NCBI RefSeq assembly: GCF_963669205.1 | Contig: NZ_OY769915.1 | Span: 5,058,001-5,122,000, forward strand | Direction: 5' to 3' | Length of the DNA stretch: 64,000 nucleotides | DNA from: an uncultured Roseibium sp. | Lineage (GTDB): Bacteria; Pseudomonadota; Alphaproteobacteria; Rhizobiales; Stappiaceae | Shown here: positions 34,230 to 42,355 of the stretch, one piece after another | Layout: every line of letters starts with the position of its first letter | Numbering within the stretch: position 1 is the stretch's first letter | The notes under the pieces: model-generated | Databases searched by the model: none | Seen by the model: the letters and a program-made list of their open reading frames with translations, nothing else | What the model was told of the DNA's origin: nothing | Position numbers and translations under genes: made by a program

Positions 34230-34982
34230 ATGAGACGCCCCGGACTGATGCTCTACGGCATCCTTTGCTATATTTTCTTCAACATCGCATTCCTTTACAT
34301 GGCCGGGTTCCTGCTCGGCATCGCGGTCCCGAAGGCGATCAATGACGGCGTTCCGTCCGATGTGCCGGCGTCACTTGCAATCAACGCGTTGCTCATTTTC
34401 CTTTTCGGCTTCTTTCACAGCCTGATGGCCCGTCAGTGGTTCAAGGACCAGTGGACGAAGCTCGTTCCCGTTGAAGCGGAACGCAGCACCTATGTGCTTC
34501 AGGCGGCCGGCTTCCTGTCCCTTCTCATGCTGTTCTGGAAACCGGTTCCTTTCGCTGTCTGGTCGGTAGACGGCGTTTGGGCTCTGGCGGTTTACGCCGT
34601 TTTTGTCACCGGCCTGGCCACGGTGCTCCTGTCCACCTTCCTGATCGATCACTGGGAGCTTTTCGGCTTGCGCCAGATCCGGGCGAGCGCCATCGGCGCA
34701 CCGGTGCCGCAGCCCGTGTTCAAGACACCGATGCTCTACAGGATCGTGCGTCATCCGATGCAGCTGGGTGTCATTCTGGTCTTCTTCGCAACACCCGACA
34801 TGACTGCGGGCCATCTGTTTTTCGCGGTCTCGATGAGCGTCTATGTCCTTATCGGTCTTCATTTCGAAGAACGCTCGCTGGTCCGCGAATTCGGCGCGAC
34901 CTACCGGGACTATCAGAGCCGCGTGCCGATGCTGGTGCCCAACCCCTTCCGGTTACTGCGCCGCCACGCGCGGACCGCGTGA
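34230..34982 (+). CDS. mddA: Methanethiol S-methyltransferase (MddA family)
   Basis: 250 residues, an integral membrane protein with about six helices. It carries the MddA/NnrU-like pattern: FLFGFFHSLMARQWFK, VEAERSTYVLQAA, STFLIDHWELFGLRQI, LYRIVRHPMQLGVILVFFATPDMT, and a C-terminal EERSLVREFGATYRDYQSRVPML. MddA methylates methanethiol with S-adenosylmethionine to make dimethyl sulfide, independently of DMSP, and is found in soil and marine bacteria. The RHPMQLG and EER segments are the SAM-site region of isoprenylcysteine-methyltransferase-like enzymes. A cytosolic methyltransferase gene follows 83 bases later; an HxlR regulator is divergent. Confidence 0.85.
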   Translation: MRRPGLMLYGILCYIFFNIAFLYMAGFLLGIAVPKAINDGVPSDVPASLAINALLIFLFGFFHSLMARQWFKDQWTKLVPVEAERSTYVLQAAGFLSLLMLFWKPVPFAVWSVDGVWALAVYAVFVTGLATVLLSTFLIDHWELFGLRQIRASAIGAPVPQPVFKTPMLYRIVRHPMQLGVILVFFATPDMTAGHLFFAVSMSVYVLIGLHFEERSLVREFGATYRDYQSRVPMLVPNPFRLLRRHARTA

Positions 34983-35065
34983 CCTTCAAAATCATCCCTT
35001 CTCAAGACATCAGCGCCGAAGTCCTGAACGGGGACGACGCGCCTTCACGCTCCGAGGAAAAAGTC

Positions 35066-35962
35066 ATGACAAAACACGCCTTCCAGGACCCTCACCTGTC
35101 ATCCGGTCCCCAAACAACACCAATCATCGATTTCTGGATCGAGGTGATGGCGCCGAAGTTTCTGCAATACCGGCATGTCCTTGTGGGCGGCCTGCGCCAT
35201 CACAGCGCGGCGATCATTCCCGGATTGCCCATCCGCAGGGGGGATCGGGTGCTGGATGTCGGCTGCTGCTTCGGCGACACGGCCATCGCTCTTGCCGGAC
35301 GAACAGGTGACGACGGGCATGTTCTCGGCGTTGATTGCGTCCCCGCCTTTGTCGCACAGTCGTGGCATGCCGCCGAACAGATGTTGGTCGGCAACGTCAG
35401 CTTCGCTTGCCGCGACGCCGAAAGATCCCTGCCCCGGGGCGAATTCGACTACGTATTCGCGCGCTTCGGCACGATGTTCTTTTCCAATCCCGTGGCGGGC
35501 CTGCGCAACATGCGCAGGGCCTTGAAACCCGGCGGCCGCATGACGCATATCGTTTGGCGTGACCGCGACGCGAACCCTTGGCTTTCCGCCGCCCGCGAGG
35601 TTCTTCTGACGCATCTGCCCCAGCCCGACGCGAACGCGCCCTCCTGTGGTCCCGGTCCGTTTTCCATGGCCGACGAAACCGCGACGCGCACCGTCATGGA
35701 GGCCGCCGGTTTTCGGGACATTCGATTTGAAAGGGTCGACGCGAAAGTGCTCGTGGGCCGGACCGTGGAAGAGGCGATCGCCTTCCAGCTCGCGCTCGGA
35801 CCGGTCGGAGAAATCTTCAGGCTTGCGGGAGCCGAAGCGCATGCAAAGAAGGCCGTCATCGAAGGCGATCTCCATCGCCTGTTCGAGGCCGTTCCCAGGG
35901 ATGATGCCGGACTGTGGATGGACAGCTCGTCCTGGGTCATCCACGCGGATGCTGCGGATTGA
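35066..35962 (+). CDS. Class I SAM-dependent methyltransferase
   Basis: 298 residues. The Rossmann SAM-binding motif is VLDVGCCFGDTAIALAG, followed by HVLGVDCVPAFV, the post-I acidic residue, FDYVFARFGTMFF and the motif MRRALKPGGRMTHIVW. It is a UbiE/Cyp-type small-molecule methyltransferase; the substrate is not evident. ATG 35066 has GAGGAAAAAG upstream; a longer open frame reaching back into mddA is not needed. It follows mddA on the same strand and might act in the same sulfur or detoxification pathway, but that is only context. Confidence 0.85.
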   Translation: MTKHAFQDPHLSSGPQTTPIIDFWIEVMAPKFLQYRHVLVGGLRHHSAAIIPGLPIRRGDRVLDVGCCFGDTAIALAGRTGDDGHVLGVDCVPAFVAQSWHAAEQMLVGNVSFACRDAERSLPRGEFDYVFARFGTMFFSNPVAGLRNMRRALKPGGRMTHIVWRDRDANPWLSAAREVLLTHLPQPDANAPSCGPGPFSMADETATRTVMEAAGFRDIRFERVDAKVLVGRTVEEAIAFQLALGPVGEIFRLAGAEAHAKKAVIEGDLHRLFEAVPRDDAGLWMDSSSWVIHADAAD

Positions 35963-36226
35963 AAGCACACTCGCCTTGTCTTCGTTCTGTTGGGTTCGAA
36001 CAGTTCGCGAATGCCTTTCCTCAGGAGCCACGACCTACGCAATTGTGTCGATAGAACCTACCGCCGGGAATGGTATGATACTCTTTAGAAAAACAAAAAA
36101 GCCGTGATTGAGGCCACCGAGTTACAAGCGATTGACCGGCGATTTTGCGGGCACGACCCTGAACAACACCAAACCCGTTAGCGGGCCTCGGCAGTCGTGA
36201 AATTGCTGACGCTGGGAGGGCAACAC

Positions 36227-37453
36227 ATGCGTTTCGGAAAACTGTTCATTGCACCCTTGGCGATTTTGCTGGGCAGCGCAGCTTTGGTGATACCGGCAGG
36301 CGACCATGTCCAGGCGGCCGGCGGCAAAGTCACGGACCCCACAGGCACGGCGCCGGATCGCTATGTCTTTTATCCCGGCACTGAAACCCTGTCTGACGAT
36401 GAAATCAGGATGACGGCATGCGGAACCGGCATGCCGTCCGCACGTCACAAGCAGGCCGCGACCTGTTTTCTGGTTGAACTGGGCAACGGGGACAAGTTTT
36501 TGTTCGACATCGGCACCGGCTCGATGGCCAATGTTGCCGCCTACATGATCCCGTATGACATGCTCGACAAGGTGTTCATCACACATCTTCACACCGACCA
36601 CTGGGGTGACCTGACCTCGCTCTGGGCCGGAGGCTGGACGGCGGGGCGGACTGGCCCGCTTCGTATTTGGGGGCCGAGCGGTGCGACAGAGGACATGGGT
36701 ACGAAATACGCCATCGAACATTTCCTGAAGGCCTACAATTGGGACCTCCAGACCCGGAACTTCGCGCTCAGCCAGGAGCCAGGTAGAATTGAGGTGACCG
36801 AGTTCGACTACACCCAGGAAAACGGCATTGTTTATGAGGACAACGGCGTTACCGTGCGCTCGTGGCCCGCGATCCACGCCGGAGACGGACCGGTCAGCTA
36901 CGCGCTCGAGTGGAACGGTTACAAGGTCGTCATCGGCGGCGATACGCTTCCCAACAAGTGGTACATCGACTACGCCAGGAATGCGGACCTTGCAATCCAC
37001 GAAACCTTCATGACACCCGATCAACTCGTGAAATGGTATGGCCAGTCACCCGAACAGGCGCTTGGTGTCGGCACTCAGGTTCATACGGCCCCTGCCGCAT
37101 TCGGGAAGGTCATGGCGGAAATCAAACCGCGCCAGGCTGTTGCCTATCACTTCTTCAACGAGGAGGGCGTGCGCTACGAGATCTACGACCAGGTGCGCAG
37201 CGTCTACGACGGGCCTCTCTCGATGGCCCAGGACAACATGGTCTGGAACGTCACCCGCGACGGTGTAGCGGAACGCATGGCGGTGATCACCGAGGAAGCG
37301 TGGTCGGTGCCGGGAGCCAAGGCTCCGCCGAAGCCGGACCCGACAGGCCTGACGGATCCGCTCAGCGACGAAATGAAGGCCGGTGCCTGGGACATTTCGG
37401 ATGTTCTCAAACCAATGGTCGACGCGTTCAAGCAGGAACATGATATGAAATGA
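36227..37453 (+). CDS. Exported metallo-beta-lactamase-fold hydrolase, paralogue 1
   Basis: 408 residues with a signal peptide (FGKLFIAPLAILLGSAALVI, QAAG). The MBL metal site is present: HLHTDHWGD (His120, His122, Asp124, His125), later RSWPAIHAGDGPVSY, VVIGGDTLPNKWY and IHETFM. The ribonuclease-Z/arylsulfatase-like arrangement, with the lid RIWGPSG, suggests a periplasmic hydrolase acting on an ester, lactone or phosphoester. NCBI-style names for relatives include the guanitoxin-cluster GntH type, but I cannot infer that role here. ATG 36227 follows GGGAGGG. About 60% of blocks match the second copy at 38152-39411, so the pair arose by duplication. Confidence 0.85.
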   Translation: MRFGKLFIAPLAILLGSAALVIPAGDHVQAAGGKVTDPTGTAPDRYVFYPGTETLSDDEIRMTACGTGMPSARHKQAATCFLVELGNGDKFLFDIGTGSMANVAAYMIPYDMLDKVFITHLHTDHWGDLTSLWAGGWTAGRTGPLRIWGPSGATEDMGTKYAIEHFLKAYNWDLQTRNFALSQEPGRIEVTEFDYTQENGIVYEDNGVTVRSWPAIHAGDGPVSYALEWNGYKVVIGGDTLPNKWYIDYARNADLAIHETFMTPDQLVKWYGQSPEQALGVGTQVHTAPAAFGKVMAEIKPRQAVAYHFFNEEGVRYEIYDQVRSVYDGPLSMAQDNMVWNVTRDGVAERMAVITEEAWSVPGAKAPPKPDPTGLTDPLSDEMKAGAWDISDVLKPMVDAFKQEHDMK

Positions 37454-37485
37454 ACAACGGGCACCCATCGAACGGGTGGACAGGC

Positions 37486-38049
37486 TCAGATATCCGGTCT
37501 GGCCGTCAGAATATCAAGCTGTCGTTTCAGCACGTGCTCCCAGTCGGCTTGTGCCTTCAAATTGGTCGAGGATTCACCCATCAGGTACGCTACGAAAAGA
37601 CGACCGCGAAGCTGTGCCTCATGCGCCTCAAATCCATTTTGCTCAAACATCCAGCGCGCAAAATCGAAGCGTTTCTGCAGCGTGCGTTTGTAAACCTGGC
37701 ATGCGTGATCGTCGTTTTTCGCCCAGACGGAAATAGCATGGTCGGGAGCTGCGGCGTCATAGCGAATGACGTCGACCATGAGATTGAAAAGCCGGTCGGT
37801 CGCGTTCCCGTCGAAGGATCGATAACGCTCGGAGATGCGGTCGGTCAGTTCGATTTCCCAGAATTCAAGCGTGCTTCTCAGCAATTCGCCCAGATCCTTG
37901 AAATGCCAGTAAAAGCTACCCGACGTGACGCCAAGGTCCTTGGCAAGATTGACGATCTTGATGTTCTCGACTCCACGGCTCTGAAGCGCCGACAGGGCTG
38001 CGGCAATCCAGTCGGACCGGTTCAAGCGGGGCGTACGTGTTTTTACCAT
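37486..38049 (-). CDS. TetR family transcriptional regulator
   Basis: 187 residues. The N-terminal helix-turn-helix is clear (LNRSDWIAAALSALQSRG, IKIVNLAKDLGVTSGSFYWHFKDLGELL), followed by an all-helical ligand domain. It ends 32 bases from the first MBL gene (convergent) and its start faces the second MBL gene (divergent). Two near-identical palindromes cover its start codon and the divergent promoter, so it most likely represses itself and the second hydrolase; the inducing ligand is unknown. Confidence 0.92.
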   Translation of the reverse strand: MVKTRTPRLNRSDWIAAALSALQSRGVENIKIVNLAKDLGVTSGSFYWHFKDLGELLRSTLEFWEIELTDRISERYRSFDGNATDRLFNLMVDVIRYDAAAPDHAISVWAKNDDHACQVYKRTLQKRFDFARWMFEQNGFEAHEAQLRGRLFVAYLMGESSTNLKAQADWEHVLKRQLDILTARPDI

Positions 38050-38061
38050 AGAGTCCTCTAT
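38048..38061. promoter_or_regulatory. TetR operator candidate 1
   Basis: ATAGAG TC CTCTAT, a perfect palindrome that overlaps the TetR start codon. It shares the core CATAGA-N4-TCTAT with the second site 39 bases away, which supports both as real operators. Confidence 0.65.
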
Positions 38062-38086
38062 TGAAGCTCCCGTCCTTTGGACGTAA

Positions 38087-38102
38087 CATAGAGCTGTCTA
38101 TG
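38087..38102. promoter_or_regulatory. TetR operator candidate 2
   Basis: CATAGA GCTG TCTATG, a perfect 6-bp inverted repeat, centred about 55 bases before the ATG of the second MBL gene and matching the site over the TetR start. Confidence 0.65.
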
Positions 38103-38151
38103 GTTCTGTAAAGGGATCGCGAAAGGGCCAGAAGCACGGGAGGAGAGTGTG

Positions 38152-39411
38152 ATGGCGAGTGTGTCGAAAACAATAGCAGTCGTTGCGTTGGCTGCGGCAT
38201 GTGTCTGTGCCGCGCCGGCTGGAACGTATATTATGTCATCACTCATCGATGACGCCGCAGGAACGGCTGCGTTCGCGCAGGAAGCCTCAAGGGCGGATGC
38301 GTTACCGAAGGGCCGGACTGTCTCTCCGATAACGGATGGCAACTACCCGGCGAGTTACTTTCCGAACACGGAAATTCTTGGCGACGGAGAAATGCGCATA
38401 ACGGCGCTGGGGACCGGCATGCCGAACCAGACACGCGCCGCGGTCTCGATTTCGTACCTCGTTGAACTGGGAAACGGTGACAAGTTCATCTTTGATGCGG
38501 GCTCCGGAATGATGGCGAACCTGTTTTCGTTGCGCCCTGACTTCTCGAAACTCGACAAGGTGTTTGTTAGCCACCTTCATATCGACCATGTGGGTGACTT
38601 CATGGGATTGCACGTTGCAGGCTGGCTTTCCGGCCGCTACTCGCCAATCCACATATTCGGGCCGACAGGATCCACCCCCGAGCTTGGCACCGCCGCCTTT
38701 GTGAAGGGTATGCAGGATGCTTACGCCTGGGACCTTCAAACACGCACGGGTGCACTGCCGGATGCCGGTGCCAAGATCGAGGTCCACGAGTTCGATTTCC
38801 GACAGGAGAACGAAGTCGTATACGACCAGAACGGGGTCGTTGTCCGCTCTTGGCCGGCCATTCACAGCCTGGATGGATCGGTCAGCTACAGTCTTGAATG
38901 GAACGGTCTGAAATACGTGTTCGGTGGCGATACCTATCCCAACAAGTGGTATATCGAGTTCGCCAAGGGTGCGGACGTTGCGTCTCACGAATGCTTTTTG
39001 CCTCCCGAAGCGCTGGCGGAGTATTTCGGCTGGAGCCTCAGGCAGGCGACCTATGTCTCGACGCGGGTTCACACGGAACCCGCCGCATTCGGCAAGATCA
39101 TGTCCGAGGTAAAACCGCGGCTGGCGGTCGGGTATCATTCGGTTCAATCGCCTGAAAACAACGCGGCCATCATGGACGGCGTCAGGGAAACCTACGACGG
39201 CCCGCTTGCGCTCTCTCGCGACCTGATGGTGATCAACCTGACCAAGGACAATATTGTCACGCGCATGGCGACGGTCGACGAGTACGTCCTGCCACCTGAC
39301 GTCACTGACTCTTATCTCAACGCTCCGCGCTCTGAAGAAAAGTCTCCATCGGAGGAAACGCTTGCCGGAAAGTGGAAGGGTTACACGCCGCCGCCCATGC
39401 CGGATCAGTAG
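38152..39411 (+). CDS. Exported metallo-beta-lactamase-fold hydrolase, paralogue 2
   Basis: 419 residues, with an N-terminal hydrophobic export segment (VSKTIAVVALAAACVCAAPA). The metal site is HLHIDHVGD (His141, His143, Asp145, His146), followed by VRSWPAIHSLDGSVSYSLEW, YVFGGDTYPNKWY and ASHECFLPPEAL. Block after block matches the first copy (for example ELGNGDKF, AYAWDLQTR/AYNWDLQTR, VHTEPAAFGKIM/VHTAPAAFGKVM), so they share a fold, site and probably reaction type. ATG 38152 is 6 bases after GGAGGAG; a GTG one codon earlier is possible. Controlled most likely by the divergent TetR protein. Confidence 0.85.
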   Translation: MASVSKTIAVVALAAACVCAAPAGTYIMSSLIDDAAGTAAFAQEASRADALPKGRTVSPITDGNYPASYFPNTEILGDGEMRITALGTGMPNQTRAAVSISYLVELGNGDKFIFDAGSGMMANLFSLRPDFSKLDKVFVSHLHIDHVGDFMGLHVAGWLSGRYSPIHIFGPTGSTPELGTAAFVKGMQDAYAWDLQTRTGALPDAGAKIEVHEFDFRQENEVVYDQNGVVVRSWPAIHSLDGSVSYSLEWNGLKYVFGGDTYPNKWYIEFAKGADVASHECFLPPEALAEYFGWSLRQATYVSTRVHTEPAAFGKIMSEVKPRLAVGYHSVQSPENNAAIMDGVRETYDGPLALSRDLMVINLTKDNIVTRMATVDEYVLPPDVTDSYLNAPRSEEKSPSEETLAGKWKGYTPPPMPDQ

Positions 39412-39590
39412 CGCTGCACGGCGCACCGCGTCAGAGACAGATCCTGAAAGTAAACAGTCTGGCTGACGCGGCTTTTGAGCAAGCACAGGGTCTGGCGGCA
39501 AACATTGTGCAGCTGGACCGTATCTTCATTCGATGAATGATGAATCAACAATGGCCTTCGTCGACCATGAGGGTGAAGGAAACCGAAAAA

Positions 39591-40505
39591 ATGCTCTCGA
39601 ATTCTGTATGCACGAAGTCCCGCTTCAAAAAAGAAGACGCCGCGACGTCAAAAAGACGGTTGCATCTGGCTTTTGCCGTGGGCGCTTTCTTCGCTTCTGC
39701 TCTTTCAGGCCAGGCCGCCGATCTCGGGCACACGCCCGCCCCTTTGCCTGATACGATCGAAACTGTCTCGCCCTGGGAATTCGAACTTGGTGCTTATGCG
39801 TTTGTCCCACTGTCCGTTCAAGGGTCATCGACCGTCGACGGTGGTACGGTCGATCTTGACCTGGGACCACAGGAAATTTTTGACCTGTTCCAGTTCGCCC
39901 TCTCGGGACGGTTCGAAGGCTGGCGGGATATGGGCCGGAACGACGGCAGCGCCTTCGGTTTTGTCCTTGACGGACAATATGTCAATCTCGGTCTCAACCC
40001 GAAAAATGTAGGACCGCGGGGCAATGGTGAAGTCGATGTCGACGTTCGGCAGGGCATTATTGACATGCTGTTCGGCTACCGCTTTCCGACGATTGGCCGC
40101 TCTGTTACGCATGGCGGCATCTCCTTCGACGTAACAGCCGGCGCCCGCTACAACTTCCTGCGTCAGAAAATTGACGTCACACCCGGCCTTCCAGCGCCTT
40201 TCACTGCGAATCTCGGTGGCGACAAGCACTGGCTCGAACCGGTTGTAGGCGCGCGCGCCATCTTTCATGCCACGCCTAAATGGGACTTGGTCCTGCGTGG
40301 GGATCTTGCCGGCTTTGGCGTAGGCGGAGACGATCTTACCTGGTCGGTGACGGGCATTGCCGCGTGGGAGGCCTGGGACAACACCACGTTGAGGCTTGGC
40401 TACCGCATCTACGACATGGACTATTCGTCCGGCACCGGTGCCAACGAATTTGCATTCGACGCGACAGAGCATGGACCGTTCCTGGGCATCAGCAGAAAAT
40501 TTTGA
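39591..40505 (+). CDS. Outer membrane beta-barrel protein, uncharacterised
   Basis: About 304 residues. A signal peptide (KRRLHLAFAVGAFFASALSGQAA-D) is followed by alternating hydrophobic/polar strands (WEFELGAYAFVPLSVQGSS, FGFVLDGQYVNLGL, WDLVLRGDLAGFGVGG, TTLRLGYRIYDMDYSS) and a terminal Phe (ISRKF), the signal for outer-membrane barrel assembly. The start is uncertain: ATG 39591, with GAAGGA ten bases before it, is preferred; in-frame ATGs exist at 39567 and 39537. First of three tightly spaced genes (14 bases to the next), so it probably works with the exported protein and the HupE-like protein downstream. Confidence 0.78.
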   Translation: MLSNSVCTKSRFKKEDAATSKRRLHLAFAVGAFFASALSGQAADLGHTPAPLPDTIETVSPWEFELGAYAFVPLSVQGSSTVDGGTVDLDLGPQEIFDLFQFALSGRFEGWRDMGRNDGSAFGFVLDGQYVNLGLNPKNVGPRGNGEVDVDVRQGIIDMLFGYRFPTIGRSVTHGGISFDVTAGARYNFLRQKIDVTPGLPAPFTANLGGDKHWLEPVVGARAIFHATPKWDLVLRGDLAGFGVGGDDLTWSVTGIAAWEAWDNTTLRLGYRIYDMDYSSGTGANEFAFDATEHGPFLGISRKF

Positions 40506-40519
40506 ACGGGAAGAGTTTA

Positions 40520-42355
40520 GTGCGTTTCGGCAGGAACCAGGTCGGGCAGGCGTTCAACATCATGCCGCGCCTCATGCGCTGGGTGCTCAGTTTCGGATGG
40601 GTCGTCGGTCTCGTTGTCTTTGGCCCTGCGGCAGGCCATGCCGACTGGATCAACCTTTCCGGCGCCGAAACATCTCCGAACATTGCCGAAATCACCGTAC
40701 TTGACGACCGGGTCAGAATTGCCCTGGAAATCTATGTCGATGACATCTCCAAAGTGCCGGAACTGCTTCCCCAGGACTGGCTGGAAGAGAACGCAACCGC
40801 GCCGGAACCGCTGCGCGACAGGATGAAGACATTCTCGGAGGAGAAGTTTCAGGTTGTCGCTGATGGGGCACAGCGTCTAACTGCGGAGTTACGTCTGTCG
40901 GAGCCCCGCCTGCGCAACGACCGGGCCTCGCCATTTGCCGGAATGATCAATCCGGTGACCCGACAGAAAACACCCGAACCGCCAAGCGACAAACGTGTGC
41001 TCTATGTCGAACTTGATTATCTGTTTGAGGGCAAACCGGCGACGCTATCGGTGATCCCGCCAACCGATGCCGAAGACAGGGCGCTCCTCGCGATCGGCTT
41101 CATCGCCTATCACAAGAGCGTTCCGGTCATCGACTTCAGGTATCTGACAGGACCGGTGACCTTGAAGCTTGACTGGGATGATCCGTGGTACTCGGTCTTC
41201 GACAATCCCAACCTGCAGCGTCACCACCGTTGGCCGATGTTGTCATTCCTCTACATCGAGCCGCGTGAGGTCCGGCACGAGATCGTGGTTCGCCTGAGGG
41301 ATCTCGATGACTGGGTCAACCTGGACCGGGGGGCGCGCTGGTCCGTCGAACCGGATGGAAGGGAAGAGATCAAACAGAAAGCGAACCACTTTTTCAGATC
41401 CAGGAACCAGGTCGAAATTGATGGCATCGCGGTTGATCCGCGGTCGGTCAATTCGGAATTTCTTGACCTCTCGATGACAGGTGTTCAGGTCATCGACGAC
41501 GAACGCGAGATTGATCCGACGACAGCCGTACTGGGCATAAGTCTGTCCTATCCCGTGGATCATCTGCCCAGAACGGCAAGCACGAAATGGGACCTTTTCA
41601 GTGATCGCATTCAGCGCCTTCCCGCCACATCGATCGATCCCGCCGGGCCGTTCCCCTCCGAAGTCAGCATCACGGACCCGGTCCATACCTGGACCAACCA
41701 CCTGCTCAGATACGACGATCCCAGGGTCGCCGCGGTTCCGGTAAGTGGTGACCGGACACTGAGGCTCCCCATGCTTTCGCTCGGTCTCGGCGTGTTGGCT
41801 TTTGGCGCGGGTTTGTTCGCCGTGCGTACGCAAGGCCGCAGGCGGAAAACGGCAGGAATTATCGCCGTTGTTGCGATTATCGGTGCCGCACTGTCGAAAG
41901 ACGAGGGACAGGTAACTCTTGCAAATCCGGTCTCCGGATTGCCGGACCCGACCGAAGCCTCAGACCCGATGCTGGCCATCCTTGCAAATGCGAATGCCGC
42001 CTTTTTGGAAATCGATAACTTCCAGCTTTCAGTAGAGCTCTCAAAATTCGTGCATCCGGACGCCACCGGCAGCGTCGCAGCAGAACTTGAGCGTGCCATC
42101 AAGATAAAGATTACCGGCGGAACGACCGCGCGTGTTGAAACGATTCAGGACCTCTCCGTCTCCGAAATTCTCCCGCTCGCGAATGAACGCGGGTTTTCCG
42201 GGCTTGTGGAGTGGACAGCCCGGGCACGCGGGCAGCATTGGGGACACACCCATTTGCGCGACATAGCGTACCGGGCACGCGCAGACCTGATCGAACAGGA
42301 CGGAATGTGGTGGTTGACCGGTCTGACTGTTCTTGAAATGGACATCACTCAATGA
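40520..42355 (+). CDS. Uncharacterised exported, membrane-anchored protein
   Basis: About 611 residues, not recognised. It has an N-terminal export signal (RWVLSFGWVVGLVVFGPAAGHA), a large extracytoplasmic beta-rich part (residues about 35-410), two close membrane segments (about 416-437 and 444-461) and a C-terminal domain of about 140 residues ending VEWTARARGQHWGHTHLRD then WWLTGLTVLEM, reminiscent of an NTF2/SnoaL-type fold. The start is GTG 40520 with GGGAAGAG just before it; ATG 40562 is the alternative. It overlaps the HupE-like gene by 4 bases and follows the beta-barrel gene by 14, so the three form one operon. Confidence 0.7.
   Translation: MRFGRNQVGQAFNIMPRLMRWVLSFGWVVGLVVFGPAAGHADWINLSGAETSPNIAEITVLDDRVRIALEIYVDDISKVPELLPQDWLEENATAPEPLRDRMKTFSEEKFQVVADGAQRLTAELRLSEPRLRNDRASPFAGMINPVTRQKTPEPPSDKRVLYVELDYLFEGKPATLSVIPPTDAEDRALLAIGFIAYHKSVPVIDFRYLTGPVTLKLDWDDPWYSVFDNPNLQRHHRWPMLSFLYIEPREVRHEIVVRLRDLDDWVNLDRGARWSVEPDGREEIKQKANHFFRSRNQVEIDGIAVDPRSVNSEFLDLSMTGVQVIDDEREIDPTTAVLGISLSYPVDHLPRTASTKWDLFSDRIQRLPATSIDPAGPFPSEVSITDPVHTWTNHLLRYDDPRVAAVPVSGDRTLRLPMLSLGLGVLAFGAGLFAVRTQGRRRKTAGIIAVVAIIGAALSKDEGQVTLANPVSGLPDPTEASDPMLAILANANAAFLEIDNFQLSVELSKFVHPDATGSVAAELERAIKIKITGGTTARVETIQDLSVSEILPLANERGFSGLVEWTARARGQHWGHTHLRDIAYRARADLIEQDGMWWLTGLTVLEMDITQ

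Noticed and set aside
34577..35065. Upstream extension of the soluble methyltransferase frame into mddA
   Set aside because: The extension overlaps mddA in another frame and has no homologous features; ATG 35066 with GAGGAAAAAG is the natural start.
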